The notes under the pieces were generated by a model that had not been told where the DNA came from, searched no databases, and saw nothing but the letters and a program-made list of their open reading frames with translations. Positions 34,094 through 46,260 of a stretch of DNA of 64,000 nt are shown piece after piece. Made by a program: the position numbers and the translations under genes. Location: positions 105,189,190 through 105,253,189 of the forward strand of contig OX457024.1 of the NCBI GenBank assembly GCA_949752745.1, written 5' to 3'. Source of the DNA: Protula sp. h YS-2021. Its lineage: Eukaryota; Annelida; Polychaeta; Sabellida; Serpulidae. Each line of letters starts with the position of its first letter. Within the stretch, counting starts at the first letter, position 1.

Positions 34094-35546
34094 TTAGAAT
34101 GTTTAGCACGATTGCTACATTTTTTTTTTAATTTTCCAAATAAAATGTGGTTTATCGTTACCGTTTTTGTAATGTATTTACGTAACGGACTTCCACTCGC
34201 CACTGATATAATCGTTTTCATTTCAATATCAAATCCGTTTAGATACCCTGTAACAAATGTTCCATACACCCCCTTTCCCAGAAAAACCTATTTGATGTAT
34301 TAATTTCGCAATACCTCATTTCCTATATAAAAAAGTACCCCCCCCTCCCTTTGTGATGGGATAACAATGGCGAATTTTCAAGCAACATCATTGCTTTACT
34401 ATGCCTGACTGAACCGGTGGAATAAAAGGAATGAATTGTAACCAGAAAAGTTATTATTTCAACAAGCGGGCGCTCGAGGAGGTGGGGAGAGACGGCACTT
34501 TAATTTAGGGGAACGGGAGGATTTGGAAGGAGAAAGCTCATTTTCGTCTTTCTCCCGAGGAGAGAATAAAGAGATAGTCAGCTTTTTTTGTTGGGTCGGA
34601 GGCGCCTAAGTTTCTCACAGCGACGGAGGAAGGTGAGCACCTGCACACCATTCGCTAACCTCCACCATAGGTCCTGCCCTTAACCCCTCTCGGTATCAGA
34701 ACCATGGCTTGGAAGGGAGATAGCCCTGCAGGAGAGCGCAGCCCAAAAACAGCTTAACGTTACTCTCCACTACAGTCACATATATGCGGAAATGCATATG
34801 ACAGTTTGTGGTGTTTAAAGTGCTTGCAGCTTTCACTTACTCATTCCTTAAAATTTGCTGTGACCCGCAACATCGAAAATAAAAGGTTGACAGTTCTTTA
34901 TGTATATTGGCCATAATTCTCAAAGTACCTATTTTCACACTATGCCAAACTTTCTAGACAAATTTATCCATAATATAAATATTAGATTCTTTTTTACATG
35001 AGTGATCTGTCACAACACAACTTCACGTGTATTGAAGGAACCAGTTTTGGATAAGAGGGATGTGATTTTGAAATATTTGTGATTTCGAATGGAAGTATTC
35101 TTACATTTTCACTAAAAAGACAGCATAAACAAATAGCAGGCTGGCCAGGCTTGAGCTGCCATCAAAACCGCCGTTTGCAAGAAAAAATAACTGTGATTCT
35201 CTCAAGTCGGCCATAGTGGGCGATAATATCACATTTAAAGATAGATAATTTCTCAGTTTTCCAGCACTAGTACTATTCTGAGCCATTCTCAGAAAAAAAG
35301 GCATTTGTGCGCATCGGACATTCTCGGCCTCTCGGCGCTCAGAAGAGTAAACACGGTAATTCAAGTATAAACAAACTCGGACCGGAAGCATGTGCATCTG
35401 TCACTTTCAGCCCCGAAAGAACAACAAGTTTCTGGAACTGTAACAGAAACTGTGACATCTGTCACCGAACGAACACAAGGTATACTACAGGACGAATGAG
35501 TATCGATACAGACAACAAGTGCATCCTATGGTCTTTCTTAGCAGTA
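34094..35546. other. Non-coding right part of the Harbinger element and junction
   Basis: No ORF with family similarity. A C run near 34337-34350 and G-rich patches occur. The proposed right TIR ends at 35356; ~190 bp of unassigned sequence separates it from the fold-back element. Confidence 0.45.
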
Positions 35547-37420
35547 GTATGATAATGACAGTTCTAGCGCAGTCAATCATCGTGACGTCATCAATCACGT
35601 GATCAATTAAGTCAGTTAAATCAATTAAGCCACTTAAGTCCCGCCCGCTTTCGCCTGTCAATCATTGTGACATGAGACGCCATAATGACGTCATTGGCGG
35701 CGTAACGATGGCAACAGGCGTTAGGACAGACCCTATGGTTAAAAAGGGATGACCTCCCCCCCCCCCTAGGCGGCAGTCGGGACAGACCTTATGGTCATAA
35801 AGTGATGACCCCCCCCCGCCCTAGGCGGCAGTCGGGACAGACCTTATGGTCATAAAGTGAGGACCTCCCCCCCCCCCCCCCCAGGCGGCAGTCGGGACAG
35901 ACCCCATGGTAAAAGAGTGTGCCCCCCCCCCCTAGGAGAGCAACATTCTGCCAAGTCAGCTGAAAACAAGAGCTGTTTGGCGAGGTCTGAGTGGTATATA
36001 AGGATGAGCTCCCCACTCATATGAACTGCAACAACAGTGACAGCCATATCAGTAAGTGGTTATTTGCATAAATGATTGTAAGCATCATTGAAACTTTGTA
36101 AACAAAAAGTGGAAAAAGTGTGATAACTTTCGTTATAGTTAGTCGATTTGCATGAAAATATAACTGTTTGATTCAGTTTTATGTAAAATTATATTATAAA
36201 GTGATCATAGGCTATTTGCGCAGGTGGCCGTATGCATATTTGTAACATGCCGCCATTTAAACTTTGTAAAAATTGGGATAACTTTTGTTATACTTGACCG
36301 ATTTGCATGAAAATTTCACTCTTTGATTTAGTTTTATGTGAAGTTTTATTATAAAGTAGTCGCAGGCTATTTGCGCAGGTAGTTGTATGCATTTTTGTGA
36401 CAAGCCGCCATTTTAACTTTCTAAAAATTGGGATAACTTTTGTTATACTTGACCGATTTACCTGAAAATTTCACTGTTTGATTAGGTTCTATATAAAGTT
36501 TTATAATAAAGTAGTCATGGGCTATTTGTGCAGCTAGTTGTATGCATATTTGTAACATGTCGCCATTTTAACTTTATAAAACGTGGCATAACTTTCGTCA
36601 TAGTTCGCAAATAGCTCATGACTACTTTATAACAAAACTAGATATAAAACTGAATCAAACTGAAATTTTCATGCAAATCAACCAAGTATAACAAAAGTTA
36701 TCCCAATTTTTACAAAGTTAAAATGGCAGCATGTTACAAATATGCATACGGCCACCTGCGCAAATAGCCTATGATCACTTTATAATATAATTTTACATAA
36801 AACTGAATCAAACAGTTATATTTTCATGCAAATCGACTAACTATAACGAAAGTTATCACACTTTTTCCACTTTTTGTTTACAAAGTTTCAATGATGCTTA
36901 CAATCATTTATGCAAATAACCACTTACTGATATGGCTGTCACTGTTGTTGCAGTTCATATGAGTGGGGAGCTCATCCTTATATACCACTCAGACCTCGCC
37001 AAACAGCTCTTGTTTTCAGCTGACTTGGCAGAATATTGCTCTCCTAGGGGGGGGGACACTCTTTTACCATGGGGTCTGTCCCGACTGCCGCCTGGGGGGG
37101 GGGAGGTCCTCACTTTATGACCATAAGGTCTGTCCCGACTGCCGCCTAGGGCGGGGGGGGGGTCATCACTTTATGACCATAAGGTCTGTCCCGACTGCCG
37201 CCTAGGGGGGGAGGTCATCCCTTTTTAACCATAGGGTCTGTCCTAACGTCTGTTACCATTGTTACACCGCCAATGACGTCATTATGGCGTCTCATGTCAC
37301 AATGATTGACAGGCGAAAGCGGGCGGGACTTAAGTGGCTTAATTGATTTAAATGACTTAATTGATCACGTGATTGATGACGTCACGATGATTGACTGCGC
37401 CAGAACTGTCATTATCATAC
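35547..37420. mobile_element. Fold-back element, ~830-bp inverted arms, TA target
   Basis: GTATGATAATGACAGTTCT at 35547 is exactly inverted at the right end (37420). TA sits on both sides (35545-35546 and 37421-37422). Arms 35547-~36378 and ~36605-37420 mirror each other closely. Each holds four ~55-60-bp units of GGCGGCAGTCGGGACAGACC plus C or G runs of variable length. Two to three ~170-bp AT-rich units (GATAACTTTTGTTATACTTG) follow, with an extra unit forming the spacer. Non-coding. TA duplication and long TIRs suggest a Tc1/mariner-like or fold-back element. Confidence 0.8.
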
Positions 37421-37429
37421 TAATATTAG

Positions 37430-39940
37430 GTCATCCACATCCAATGAATGACCATGAAAATGAGCAGTACAAGCATCAACCGTTTGAACATGAGCTGAAT
37501 GTGGAAGATATAACATTTCCAAGACCAATTCATCAAATTCTTAAATTTGAGAAGAACAATATTGCCATGAATGTTTTTGGTTGAGAAAATCAACTTGTGG
37601 TACCAATCCACATAAGTCGCATGCGCCAACATGACAGTTGACACTGAAATCAACTTAATGCAATCAGTGAAGTGAGTGATAATTAGAAGAGACATTATTG
37701 CCTGATTATAATTAGTCAACTCATCAAGCATCGAAAAAAACAACATGATAAAGCCTTTTACTGATTGAATTGTCTGCATGGCTTCATGCGACAACACACT
37801 TTGGACAAAAATCGTAAAGTCTGTGGAAGCATGGAACACAGCGAGTGTCATTTCCAGGGCTACAGTGATTCGATTTAAGGGCATTGACAAACAACAAAAG
37901 GCACCCTTTGTCATTTATGCTGGCTTTAAATGCTATACAGAGATATATGACACACAGAACAAGAATCAACATCACACGCCAAACAGTTTTGGCTATGTTA
38001 TCGTCAGTATATGTTAGATGGTCGTGATCACATTGTGCATCGACTGATCAATCCAAAACCCATTGAAATGACTGATGAGGATAAGAAACAGTTTCTCCAA
38101 GTTACTCATTGCTACATTTGCCATAAACTGATGGGAGTGGATTGTCTGCGAGATTATGATCACACTAGTGGAAAATATCATGAAGCTTCCCATAGTGAAT
38201 GCAACCTACAGTTTCGCTTAAGAAAGGGTCAGCAACGAAAGTGAGATTCATTCATCATCTCTGTCCCACGGGGATATGACATTCATCTTCTTATGGAAAG
38301 TATAGGAACACTGAAAACATGAAGCTGTCAGTCATTCCCAACACTGGAAAAGTACATTGCGATTACCATGGGCAATCTGATATTCATCGACTCCTACCAA
38401 TTCATGGAAGCATCCTTGCAAAAATTTGTAGCCAACTTAGCAACTGAAGACAAAGATAAGTTATAGAACTTGACTATTCAAAAGTAACGCAGCAAGAGTT
38501 GCTTTTGAGAAAACAAGTACATCCTATTAGTATGTTGATGAACCCTCCAACTTTGCAGAAACCAAGCTTCCACTACAAGAAGACTTACAGTCAAATGACT
38601 GAAGAAAGAATTAGTGATGAGGACTATGCTCACCGCAAAGGTTTGGAATGTATTACTTTGGAAAGTATTATGACCTCTACCTGAAAACAGATGTGTTGCG
38701 GTTGGCAGATGTGTTTGAAAATTTTAGAAAGATAAATTTCGCAGCCCGTATGAATTGGATCCTGCTCATTACTATACTATACTATACTTGACATGGGGAC
38801 GCTATGCTGAAACAAGCCAAGCTTCAATTGGAATTGATAGATGACACTAACATGCATCAAATGGTAAAGCAAATTCTGCGCGGAGGCATTTCAGCCGTTA
38901 CACACAAATATGCAAAAACCAACAATCTCTACATTCTAGACTGCGATGTGACCAAGTCAACAAACTACATCATGTACTTTGACGCCAACAATCTGTGTGG
39001 GTGTAGTATATCACAGACCTTACCGGAATGTGGATTTGCATGGGTGGGAGATCTAGAATGTCTGCACTAAATGAAAGTGAGTGAAGATGATGAGACAGGA
39101 TATTTTAGAGGTAGATCTCGCATACCCAAATGAGCTTCATGATCAGCATAGTGACTATCGATTGGCTGCTGAAAAGAAAACTGTTTCAATAAGTGTAATG
39201 TCCGAATACAGTCAGAACCTGAGAAAACAATTGGGATTGAAATATAAACCTACAGAAAAGTTTATTCCCAATCTCAGTGACAAGGAAAACTGTGTTTTTG
39301 CATTATCGAAATTGACAGCAATACGTATCTCTTGCATTGAAAGTAACAAAGGTGCAAGAGCATTATGTTTCAGCAGAGTAAATGGCTAGCTAAATATATA
39401 GATATCAACACAGAGGAGAGAAGGGTAGCATAAACCTTTTTGAAAAAGAATTTGGCAAATTAATGGTTCACAATGAGAAACGTTTAAAAAGGTGGTGGCT
39501 ACGCCCACGTTTAAAAAATTCCACTTTTTCAATGAGGATTTGACAGCAGTACACTCCTTGAAAGCAAATCTGTTGCTGAACAAACCCAGATTGGGTTTAT
39601 TATGCTAGATCTCAGCAAAACCCTTATGTATGATTATCACTACAATAAAATGAAGAAAAAGCAGTATCCAGAGGCAAAACTGATGTGCAGTGACAGACAG
39701 TTTGTGCTATAATATGTCGACAAAACCACTAAAAAAATATACAACATGATAGTCATCTTTTTGATACAAGTGATTATCCAAAGGACTAGTTCCTGTATTC
39801 CACTGCGAACAAGAAAGTGTTTGGAAAAAAAGACGAAACTGCGGGAGTACCCATTGAGGAGTTTGAACATGAACAGTTTGCTGTATGGGACTATGTGTTG
39901 GATAGCAATCATTCTGCATCAGACTGTTAAAGAGTGAACA
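37430..39940 (+). pseudogene. Polinton DNA polymerase B, multiply frameshifted
   Basis: Family blocks can be followed in order through several frames. First comes a KFEKNNIAMNVFG segment (~37540), then APFVIYAGF (~37895). Next is an endonuclease VII-like zinc segment, CYICHK...DHTSGKYHEA...ECN (~38110-38205). YSQMTEERISDEDY follows (~38590), then a motif A-like YIMYFDANN (~38970) and KPTEKFIPNLSDKE (~39250). Last is LSKTLMYDYHYNKMKKKQYPE up to a motif C region reading SDRDSLCY (~39610-39710), where functional relatives have DTDS. Motif A also has Cys in place of the usual Tyr. Many stops and a gap near 39390-39470 show long decay. In intact elements this enzyme copies the transposon from a protein primer. 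Confidence 0.85.
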
Positions 39941-41070
39941 TGTTTGCAGTGAGTGAGGAGCATCTTCCATCTATGACAATGCCTCCAGTAATGCCTGCAG
40001 CAAAGTCTGAGCCATTGCAACAGCTGAAGCAACAGCTTCAAAGACAGTCATAGCTTAGAAAGATGAAAAGAGTTGACAGTTTCCTTACAGCTACCGTGCC
40101 ACCGTGTAAAAAGCAAAAATGGAGCTTAAGGCAGAGGCTGAAGCAGAACTTAATGAACCTAAAGCCAAGCGAACACCTAAGTCTAAAGTAGAGCAAGGAC
40201 CTGAGCTGTTTTAAACCAGAGCATAAAGGTGCCACTGCAAAGTCTATGAAGAAGACGAGTCTAGATGCTTTACCGATTATGATACCCATCAATGGAGAAA
40301 TATATATTAAACTGAGGAATACCAACAGCAAGTGAATGTTAATATTCGTGAGTATATCACGGATCATGCTTCTAGAAGGTTATATCCCACCTAGAAAGAA
40401 ATTTTGTTGTCGTTGAAAGAAAAGCAAATGCTGAAGAAGCAAATGATATCAGTGGACCACGTGCTTCAGCAGAATGATGCGTATCAATCCTGATATATTC
40501 AACAAAAAACTAATCATTTCTCATCATGAAGCAACACGTGCAACTATCTCTGAATCATTTGTTGAACTGACGATCTGTGGAACTGTCATTATCCTATCTT
40601 CTGAATATTCAGCCGTGGTGAAAGATTACTTTGAAACTCTATCAATATCAAGATTCCATTTACAACTGTCAGAAGATCTTAGTATGAAAGTCATTCAACG
40701 TGACCGTGAACGCTGTATACAGTTTCAATAGTATGAGGAACTTACCGAACACTGCGACTTCATTAAGCTCAGTGCAGAACATTGGAGTCAGGTTTATGAT
40801 GCTTAGCAAGATTTAAAACTTAGCTTTGAACCAAATGGATATGTGCAATTGACACCTGGTTCAAAAAGTATTGACTTTACGCCTGATATGTGGATTATGA
40901 TAAAGACTATGTAACGTTTAAATGAACTCACACTAGCAAATCATGCCAATGTTAAAGTTATTGGGTTGGATCAATGTTATGTGAGTTTTCAAAGCATTTA
41001 CAAACGCGGTGATAAAATTTATGATATTTACATAAATTTAAGTTATTGTGAGTGGGCTAATATATTACAT
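39941..41070 (+). pseudogene. Polinton accessory reading frames, possibly PC4-like
   Basis: Broken plus-strand frames follow the polymerase. One passes through VNVNIREYITDHASRRLYPT (~40335-40390) and KEKQMLKKQ, which resembles the strand pattern of transcriptional coactivator PC4 (p15) domains. The next (40474-40731, then on past a stop to ~41040) contains LTICGTVIILS, FIKLSAEHWSQVYDA and FTPDMWIMIK, maybe a second such repeat. The PC4 reading is tentative. I recognise no enzyme motifs. Confidence 0.4.
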
Positions 41071-41074
41071 GTTA

Positions 41075-42289
41075 TATGTGTTTGAAATATTTTTTGTCCT
41101 TAATAATTTTTTGTAATTTGTTTTGTTCTCAATAATTGTGAATATTTTGATTTGTTGTTCTCAGCAATTATAAATATTTGATATATGTCATGCTAAATAA
41201 AAATAAAATCACAGATGATTTTTTTCAACTATTTTATTTTTTTGCCCCCCCCCCCCTAATACTTTGCTATAATACATAACAATATATGATATATGATATG
41301 ATATATATGGTTTACGGGTGTGTTACGACCTCGCCAGGGATCCTCCATTTAAATGAAAGGTTTATGGATGAACTAACACTGCGTCAGGGATCCCCCCAGG
41401 ACGCATTAGAATAATATGATATTTGTATGACATTAGTACGGCAGTGTAGCAGTAACACTTTACAAAGATACATTTAGATAAATATATCACTAAAAGAACT
41501 TTTTTACAAAAAGAAATTAATTTTAATGGAACAATGGTTTATAATGTCTATGTACAAAGTCTTTTGCCACAAAAATCTCCATCACTTCTTTTTGATTTAT
41601 CTGTAATATGAAGCATGCTGTGATTGCGAGCTCTGTGCAATGGGTGCAACACAGAATAAAAACCTCAAGTATTAGAAATGAGCTGCTGCAATGGTGTTGA
41701 ATTATACACATACTCGTTCTTTAAAAAATATTCTAAATGTTCATAGGTGCAAGCAGGGTTGGCACATTTAACACATAGGTAGTTTATAAAAAAAGAAATG
41801 TCATTTTCCCCGTTTTGGGGGCGGATGTATGCACGCTTATCTATTTATTTACTCTCAAGTCACTGCGCAATCGATTCTCCGAGCGGAGCATTGGCAGTAC
41901 ACTATTTTGCCCTGAGTTGCAGGTATTAGCACACTCACAAAACAAACACTGGCTCAGAAGCGAACGCCTTTTAATTTGGTGCTTACCTAACTTGGATTTG
42001 TAAATATAAAGCGGAGTTACAGGCTGCTGAATGTTAATACCCTGCTACTCGGGGCATGTAGTACACAGTATACCCCATCAAAGTCCGCCTCATGGCATGT
42101 ACTACAAAGCATATCCCATCAATGTCAGTTACTGTCAAAACTGTCACCACGCGAGAGACGTTAATTTAGAGATGCTTATTTTAATAACGTTGTCAAAGTG
42201 TCGCAATTATCATCACCATCATAATCAGGTGTTAAGCCGAAAGAAAATAAAGCACAACCTCTAGGCCAATCTTCCTGTTTTATGATGGA
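41075..42289. other. Non-coding interior of the Polinton
   Basis: AT-rich, with a C run at ~41246-41258 and ATATGAT repeats near 41285-41310. Two similar GTCAGGGATCC/GCCAGGGATCC blocks lie ~50 bp apart (41336-41392), and a third, ACCAGGGATCC, sits near the other end (46266). No coherent ORF. Confidence 0.4.
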
Positions 42290-43417
42290 ACTTTTCTCGC
42301 CATTCAATTTACCCAAAGATTTTCTAAAAGTTTCAAAAGCGTCAAGATATTTTCCCTCATTAATGTTAAGCTTGAGAGATTAGGAAAGGATTGGTTCACC
42401 ATCAGTGTGAAGCTACATGTAGTTAAGATTAAAATGTTCAAAATTGTATGGACTTCTTGCCACTGTTCCAGCAAAGGCTTTATTATGAACCATTCCAATT
42501 ACAATACGTGTAGGTAATTGATTTAAAAAGATGTTATCTTTCATGTACGATTGAAATTCAGCGGGAACGGCTAAAAATTTGCATTATTTTCTGGTAATAG
42601 GCAGGGGTTTTTATTAATGCATCTGTATGTCATCGCTAAATGTCTGGACCAGCCCTCACTTTGCGAATGGTTAAAAACATATTTTCACTTCTATCTTAAA
42701 GGTATCATTTGCAGCCATTAAAAAATATTCATCTTTTGACCCGTGCAAACGTAATTTCATGCTCATGACATTGGAAAGATAACGATCCTGCTAAAAAAAA
42801 TCCACTCTTAAGGCACTCGTAAGCACAAACTCACGGGTTAGACGCGTATGCAAATGACAAGTATGTAAACCATTATTTCCTGTCTCAGCTATTTCGTCAT
42901 CCTCAACATTTACATGAAAGCCTGGTATAAACTTTTCCTGATGGGCTGATTTCGCCTCATGAGAATTCATCGATCCAGCAGTATCCTTATAGATCGGACG
43001 CATGAGGCGCTCAGAGCTGAGACTTTCTTCTGAATCATTATGAGGTGAGAAATGAGGAGAATATAACCATGGGAATTGTGACTATGTGAAATCAATAGAT
43101 CATTCAGAAATAATTCAATATTGAACATAAGCCATTAAGCAAATCAGTGATGGATATTACGTTATCCTCTACGCCACAAATTGTACATCACGCTTTACAA
43201 TGCTACATACGACACGAAATCTACTATTCTTTAAATCTAAATTTTCTTCTTTGCTAGCAGGAATATAAAGTTCTATTAGAGCACCATCTCTAATGGCAGT
43301 GAGTGGTTGATAGTCTACACCATAACTATTTTCTACAGTAGTTTGTGTTGGTGGTATGTGAAACCATTCCATTGGAAAAAGACTACATTCACAAGAATAG
43401 TCATTTATGGTTGACAT
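42290..43417 (-). pseudogene. Polinton major-capsid-type protein, decayed
   Basis: ATG 43417 opens a frame with EWFHIPPTQTTVENSYGVDY and an IELYIPASKEENLDL block, the N-terminus of the double-jelly-roll capsid-type protein of animal Polintons (the 'F54H12.2-like' family). After a degraded stretch, 43003-42791 continues with YKDTAGSMNSHEAKSAHQE and HTRLTREFVLTSALRVDFF, then QDRYL past a stop. Weaker C-terminal pieces reach ~42290 in other frames. Its start overlaps the end of the upstream minor-capsid-like frame by 17 bp. Not functional as it stands. Confidence 0.75.
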
Positions 43418-43700
43418 TTTTTAGTTTTCGAAATATATCTTTTGATGTTGCTCCATTCACTTTCTTTCTCCTTCTAACAACTTTCTTTGGTATACTTCGT
43501 TTATCAATAGTACCAAAAATTTCTTGAGCTACACGCCCAGCCACGTCTTTAACGAAATTCTTTGAAGCCTTCTTAAGATGTGGCGGAACAATTTTAGCCC
43601 CTATCTTAATGAGTGAGATAGCTGTACCAGCCAATGCTTTCAAGAACGGAGAAATACTATCCCCATATTGTATGCGCGCACCTTGAAATTCTGGTATCTC
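43401..43700 (-). pseudogene. Polinton minor-capsid-like small protein
   Basis: The frame from ~43700 through IQYGDSISPFLKALAG, a hydrophobic helix AISLIKIGAKIV, and a basic tail KKVVRRRKKVNG ending DIFRKLKNVNHK. The hydrophobic plus Lys/Arg-rich layout and its place directly before the capsid-type gene match the minor capsid or penton-side protein of Polintons. The stop at 43401 overlaps the next ATG. The frame is intact in its C-terminal 80 codons; its start is unclear. Confidence 0.55.
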
Positions 43701-44087
43701 TAGTTTTCAACACAAGTGCATTCTTATCTGCCCATCTCGTACCTTACTTCTGTAGTTCTGAAGTTGTGTTACTTTCACATGATATATAGGTTGAAAATGG
43801 TTCAGAATGTTAACTGTTGTGACTTTTGTTGTTGTGATTGAATTGTTAGTAAATGACGGCCAAGAGGTTGGGACATTTCCGTTGCAGTATCACCATTTCG
43901 TTTCTGTTTTAAAAGTAACATTAGCATTAGCTTTAATATAATCTTTTGAAGGTTCAGTTGATAATAATTTTCTATAATTCAGAAATAAGGACCATTTTCA
44001 ATGCATGATTCATTTTTAATAACAATTGAGCTAATAATGGAAAGACAATTCCTGCAATTGTTCCAATAAATCAACCTTTTCGGGTAA

Positions 44088-44345
44088 TCAACTTCTTTTT
44101 ACGCTTGAGGGAAATTTTCTTATCAGCCAGTTGCAGAATGGTTTGCTGTTCACGCTTTCAGTTTTATACATATGTGGCTTTAATGCGCAGTGTTCGTGCA
44201 ATATATTTAAGCATATTTTAAACAAAATGACCAATTCATCTCTGGTACCTTGCTTCAATAAGGGTTTACGTCGCTTAGCACTGCTACGTGCTACTAAATC
44301 AAGAAATGGTTGATTCACTTGAATTCTTTTTAGACATCTTGACAT
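44088..44345 (-). CDS. Small basic Polinton protein (function unknown)
   Basis: An intact 85-codon frame from ATG 44345, rich in Lys/Arg: KRRKPLLKQGTRDELVILFK, then ICLNILHEHCALKP. Similar small proteins with an 'AKxxxRKxLLxxAxxxLVxxIxE' pattern lie next to the ATPase gene in many invertebrate Polintons; their role is unknown. The ATG overlaps the end of the preceding frame (TAA 44332-44330), as expected for compact Polinton genes. Given decay around it, expression is doubtful. Confidence 0.45.
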   Translation of the reverse strand: MSRCLKRIQVNQPFLDLVARSSAKRRKPLLKQGTRDELVILFKICLNILHEHCALKPHMYKTESVNSKPFCNWLIRKFPSSVKRS

Positions 44346-44560
44346 TCAATACCAAACTGTTGTAATTCTTCCTCATAAACTATTTTATTCAAATAAACGT
44401 AATGTGTATCACTTGGTAAAATTCCTTTAATACGTAATTTAGCTTCTGTGTTCGGTTTTAAATCAATAATAAATAACCATGAGGTTTGCTCGTGGCATCT
44501 TGATATGCTTCAATGGCAAGCAAATGTACTGATCTGTTTACTATTTGTTGGATTTTTTTT
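44330..44560 (-). pseudogene. Probable Polinton packaging ATPase, C-terminal remnant
   Basis: HLLAIEAYQDATSKPHGYL, then after a one-base shift IDLKPNTEAKLRIKG and THYVYLNK, ending FGIECQDV. The position before the small basic gene and the 'PYGYL-DLKP-T' type ending fit the FtsK/HerA-type ATPase of Polintons, but the Walker motifs are not in the surviving part. Assignment is tentative. Confidence 0.35.
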
Positions 44561-45179
44561 AAAGAATAATGTAATGCGTATTTAAACTTATATTACACAT
44601 TTCCTTTCCTTCGTGAAACAGACTGTGCACGGTGAAAATAATGCTTAGTTAGTTAGTCAGATAATTTGTTTAACGACATGGCCTATCCTTGTCGGGTCAT
44701 ATTGTGTCAGCAAGAGTTATTACGAGTAAGATAGATTTAAAATCTTGTAGATACTAAAATCTTCTAAAATCTAGGGCTTAAAAGTAAATATACAGGTTTA
44801 TATCTTTTAAAAACGAGATAATTTATCAGAATATGTTTTACAGTAAAATATCATCGCCCCCAAAACACTAGGGTGGTGGTTTACTGTTTAGCGATGACAG
44901 GTTTTGTCCGACTAAGAGGTTAATTTGATACAGTTTGTTTATTTTGTTTGTTCCATTTTGCTCGCCACAGTTTTTTTGTGTGTCTTGTGATGTGGTATTT
45001 AAAATCGGACATTTAGATTTTTATGACTACTTCCAACACTAAATAATCTAGTCATGAGATCACCATTAATGACAGAGTTATTCTTTTTTGGATTTTTCAA
45101 AATCCTTTGGAATGCCTTGATGAAATGTCACTCCTTTCATCCCTTTGTATAAGGGTTGATTCGCAGCATACTTTTAGGA
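44561..45179. other. Degenerate Polinton sequence, no readable gene
   Basis: AT-rich sequence between the ATPase remnant and the integrase. It contains a TTAGTTAGTTAGTC run (~44645) and no continuous frame with recognisable motifs. Confidence 0.4.
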
Positions 45180-46260
45180 AATGGTTGAATGATTTTCTTC
45201 AATGGGTGCTTCCACAAGAGACGTTACGTTTTCACTACCTGTTGGTCAAGAAACCAGGCATGTAAATGGATGCTTCATAGCGCTTGAATACCCGATTTCT
45301 TTACCCAACTAATAAATTTCTTTTGTCAACCTAACCACTTGAAAACTACTTCTTTCGCACCTCGTCTTTTTTGTGTCTTAAAAGCTTTTTCAATTTTGGA
45401 TACGGATTGAACGTCTTTTCTAACAGTAATTCTTCTTCATAGAAATGTCCATCAATATCTTCATCTAAGAAGTGTAGTCTTTGCTTCTTACATCGATGTG
45501 TGACAACGAATATTTCTTTCGTTCATTTTATATGGCAATCCTTTTACAATATACATTGTGCGAAATGAAAACATGTTGAGCAATCTTAAACTTGAAGAGT
45601 TTTGGTCTTTTTGTTGATTTCAATTTCAATTTATCAATACACATATTTTTCCACACTGTGGATTTAATCTTCTTGGTAATGTTTACCGGTGCATAACTAT
45701 GGGATCCATGAGGCCTATGGTTATAATTGTAGACTAAATCTGTATACCGATACTTTTGCCGATGTAGAAAATAGCGACATATATCCCTTCGAGAGTACGT
45801 ATGACTCTTTCAGCCAAAATGGCTTTCGTCTCATTCTTGGTAATATATGCATGAATGACTTCTTTCTTTCGAAATTGCTTTACCCGTCTGTTCTTAAATT
45901 TTGCTCCATTATCTGACCTTAATGTTCTAGGTCTTGTTGCTTCTTGAGAAATCTTTTGGAAGGCTTGAATGACACCAGTATGAGTTTTGCTTGGAAGTGT
46001 TTGAAAAGACACCTTTGGAAATGACAATTAGTAGAAAGCTATTGCCTTATTATGTTCTGCACTGTTAGCTAAATCTGCCAATTCCACATCCCACATATCG
46101 TCAATACCACGGGTAGTGATGCATTGTCTTGCAAATTTGTATTTCACTGGTGGAAGTAAACTAAAGGCATCTTGATCTTGCAACCAATTTTTCACTGTGG
46201 ATTATGTCACGGGATGTTTGTTTTGTTTTAGTATCTTGCATAACTTATTAGGTATTGTGA
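45180..46260 (-). pseudogene. Polinton integrase (retroviral-type DDE), decayed
   Basis: From ~46200 leftwards: VKNWLQDQDAFSLLPPVKYK and GIDDMWDVELADLAN (first catalytic Asp), then SKTHTGVIQAFQKI, TLRSDNGAKFKNRRVKQF (second Asp) and NETKAILAERVIRTLEG (catalytic Glu). Fragments of the C-terminal strands reach ~45200. Frames change at ~46028 and again after ~45734. The catalytic residues survive but the frame does not. In intact elements this enzyme inserts the transposon, producing 6-bp target duplications. Confidence 0.8.

Larger units (their letters stand above)
28860..35356. mobile_element. PIF/Harbinger DNA transposon carrying both genes
   Basis: The left end GGGTGTTTACTATTGTGGC follows TAA. 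The proposed right end, read inverted, is CCGTGTTTACTCTTCTGAGC and is followed by TAA 35357-35359. The TIRs match at ~15 of 19 positions, so the right boundary is less sure. Between them lie two convergent genes: a MADF/Myb-like accessory gene (plus) and a DDE nuclease (minus). The gene pair, 3-bp TAA duplication and TIRs fit the superfamily. The introns hold fragments of array-type elements. 34094-35356 is non-coding. Confidence 0.65.
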
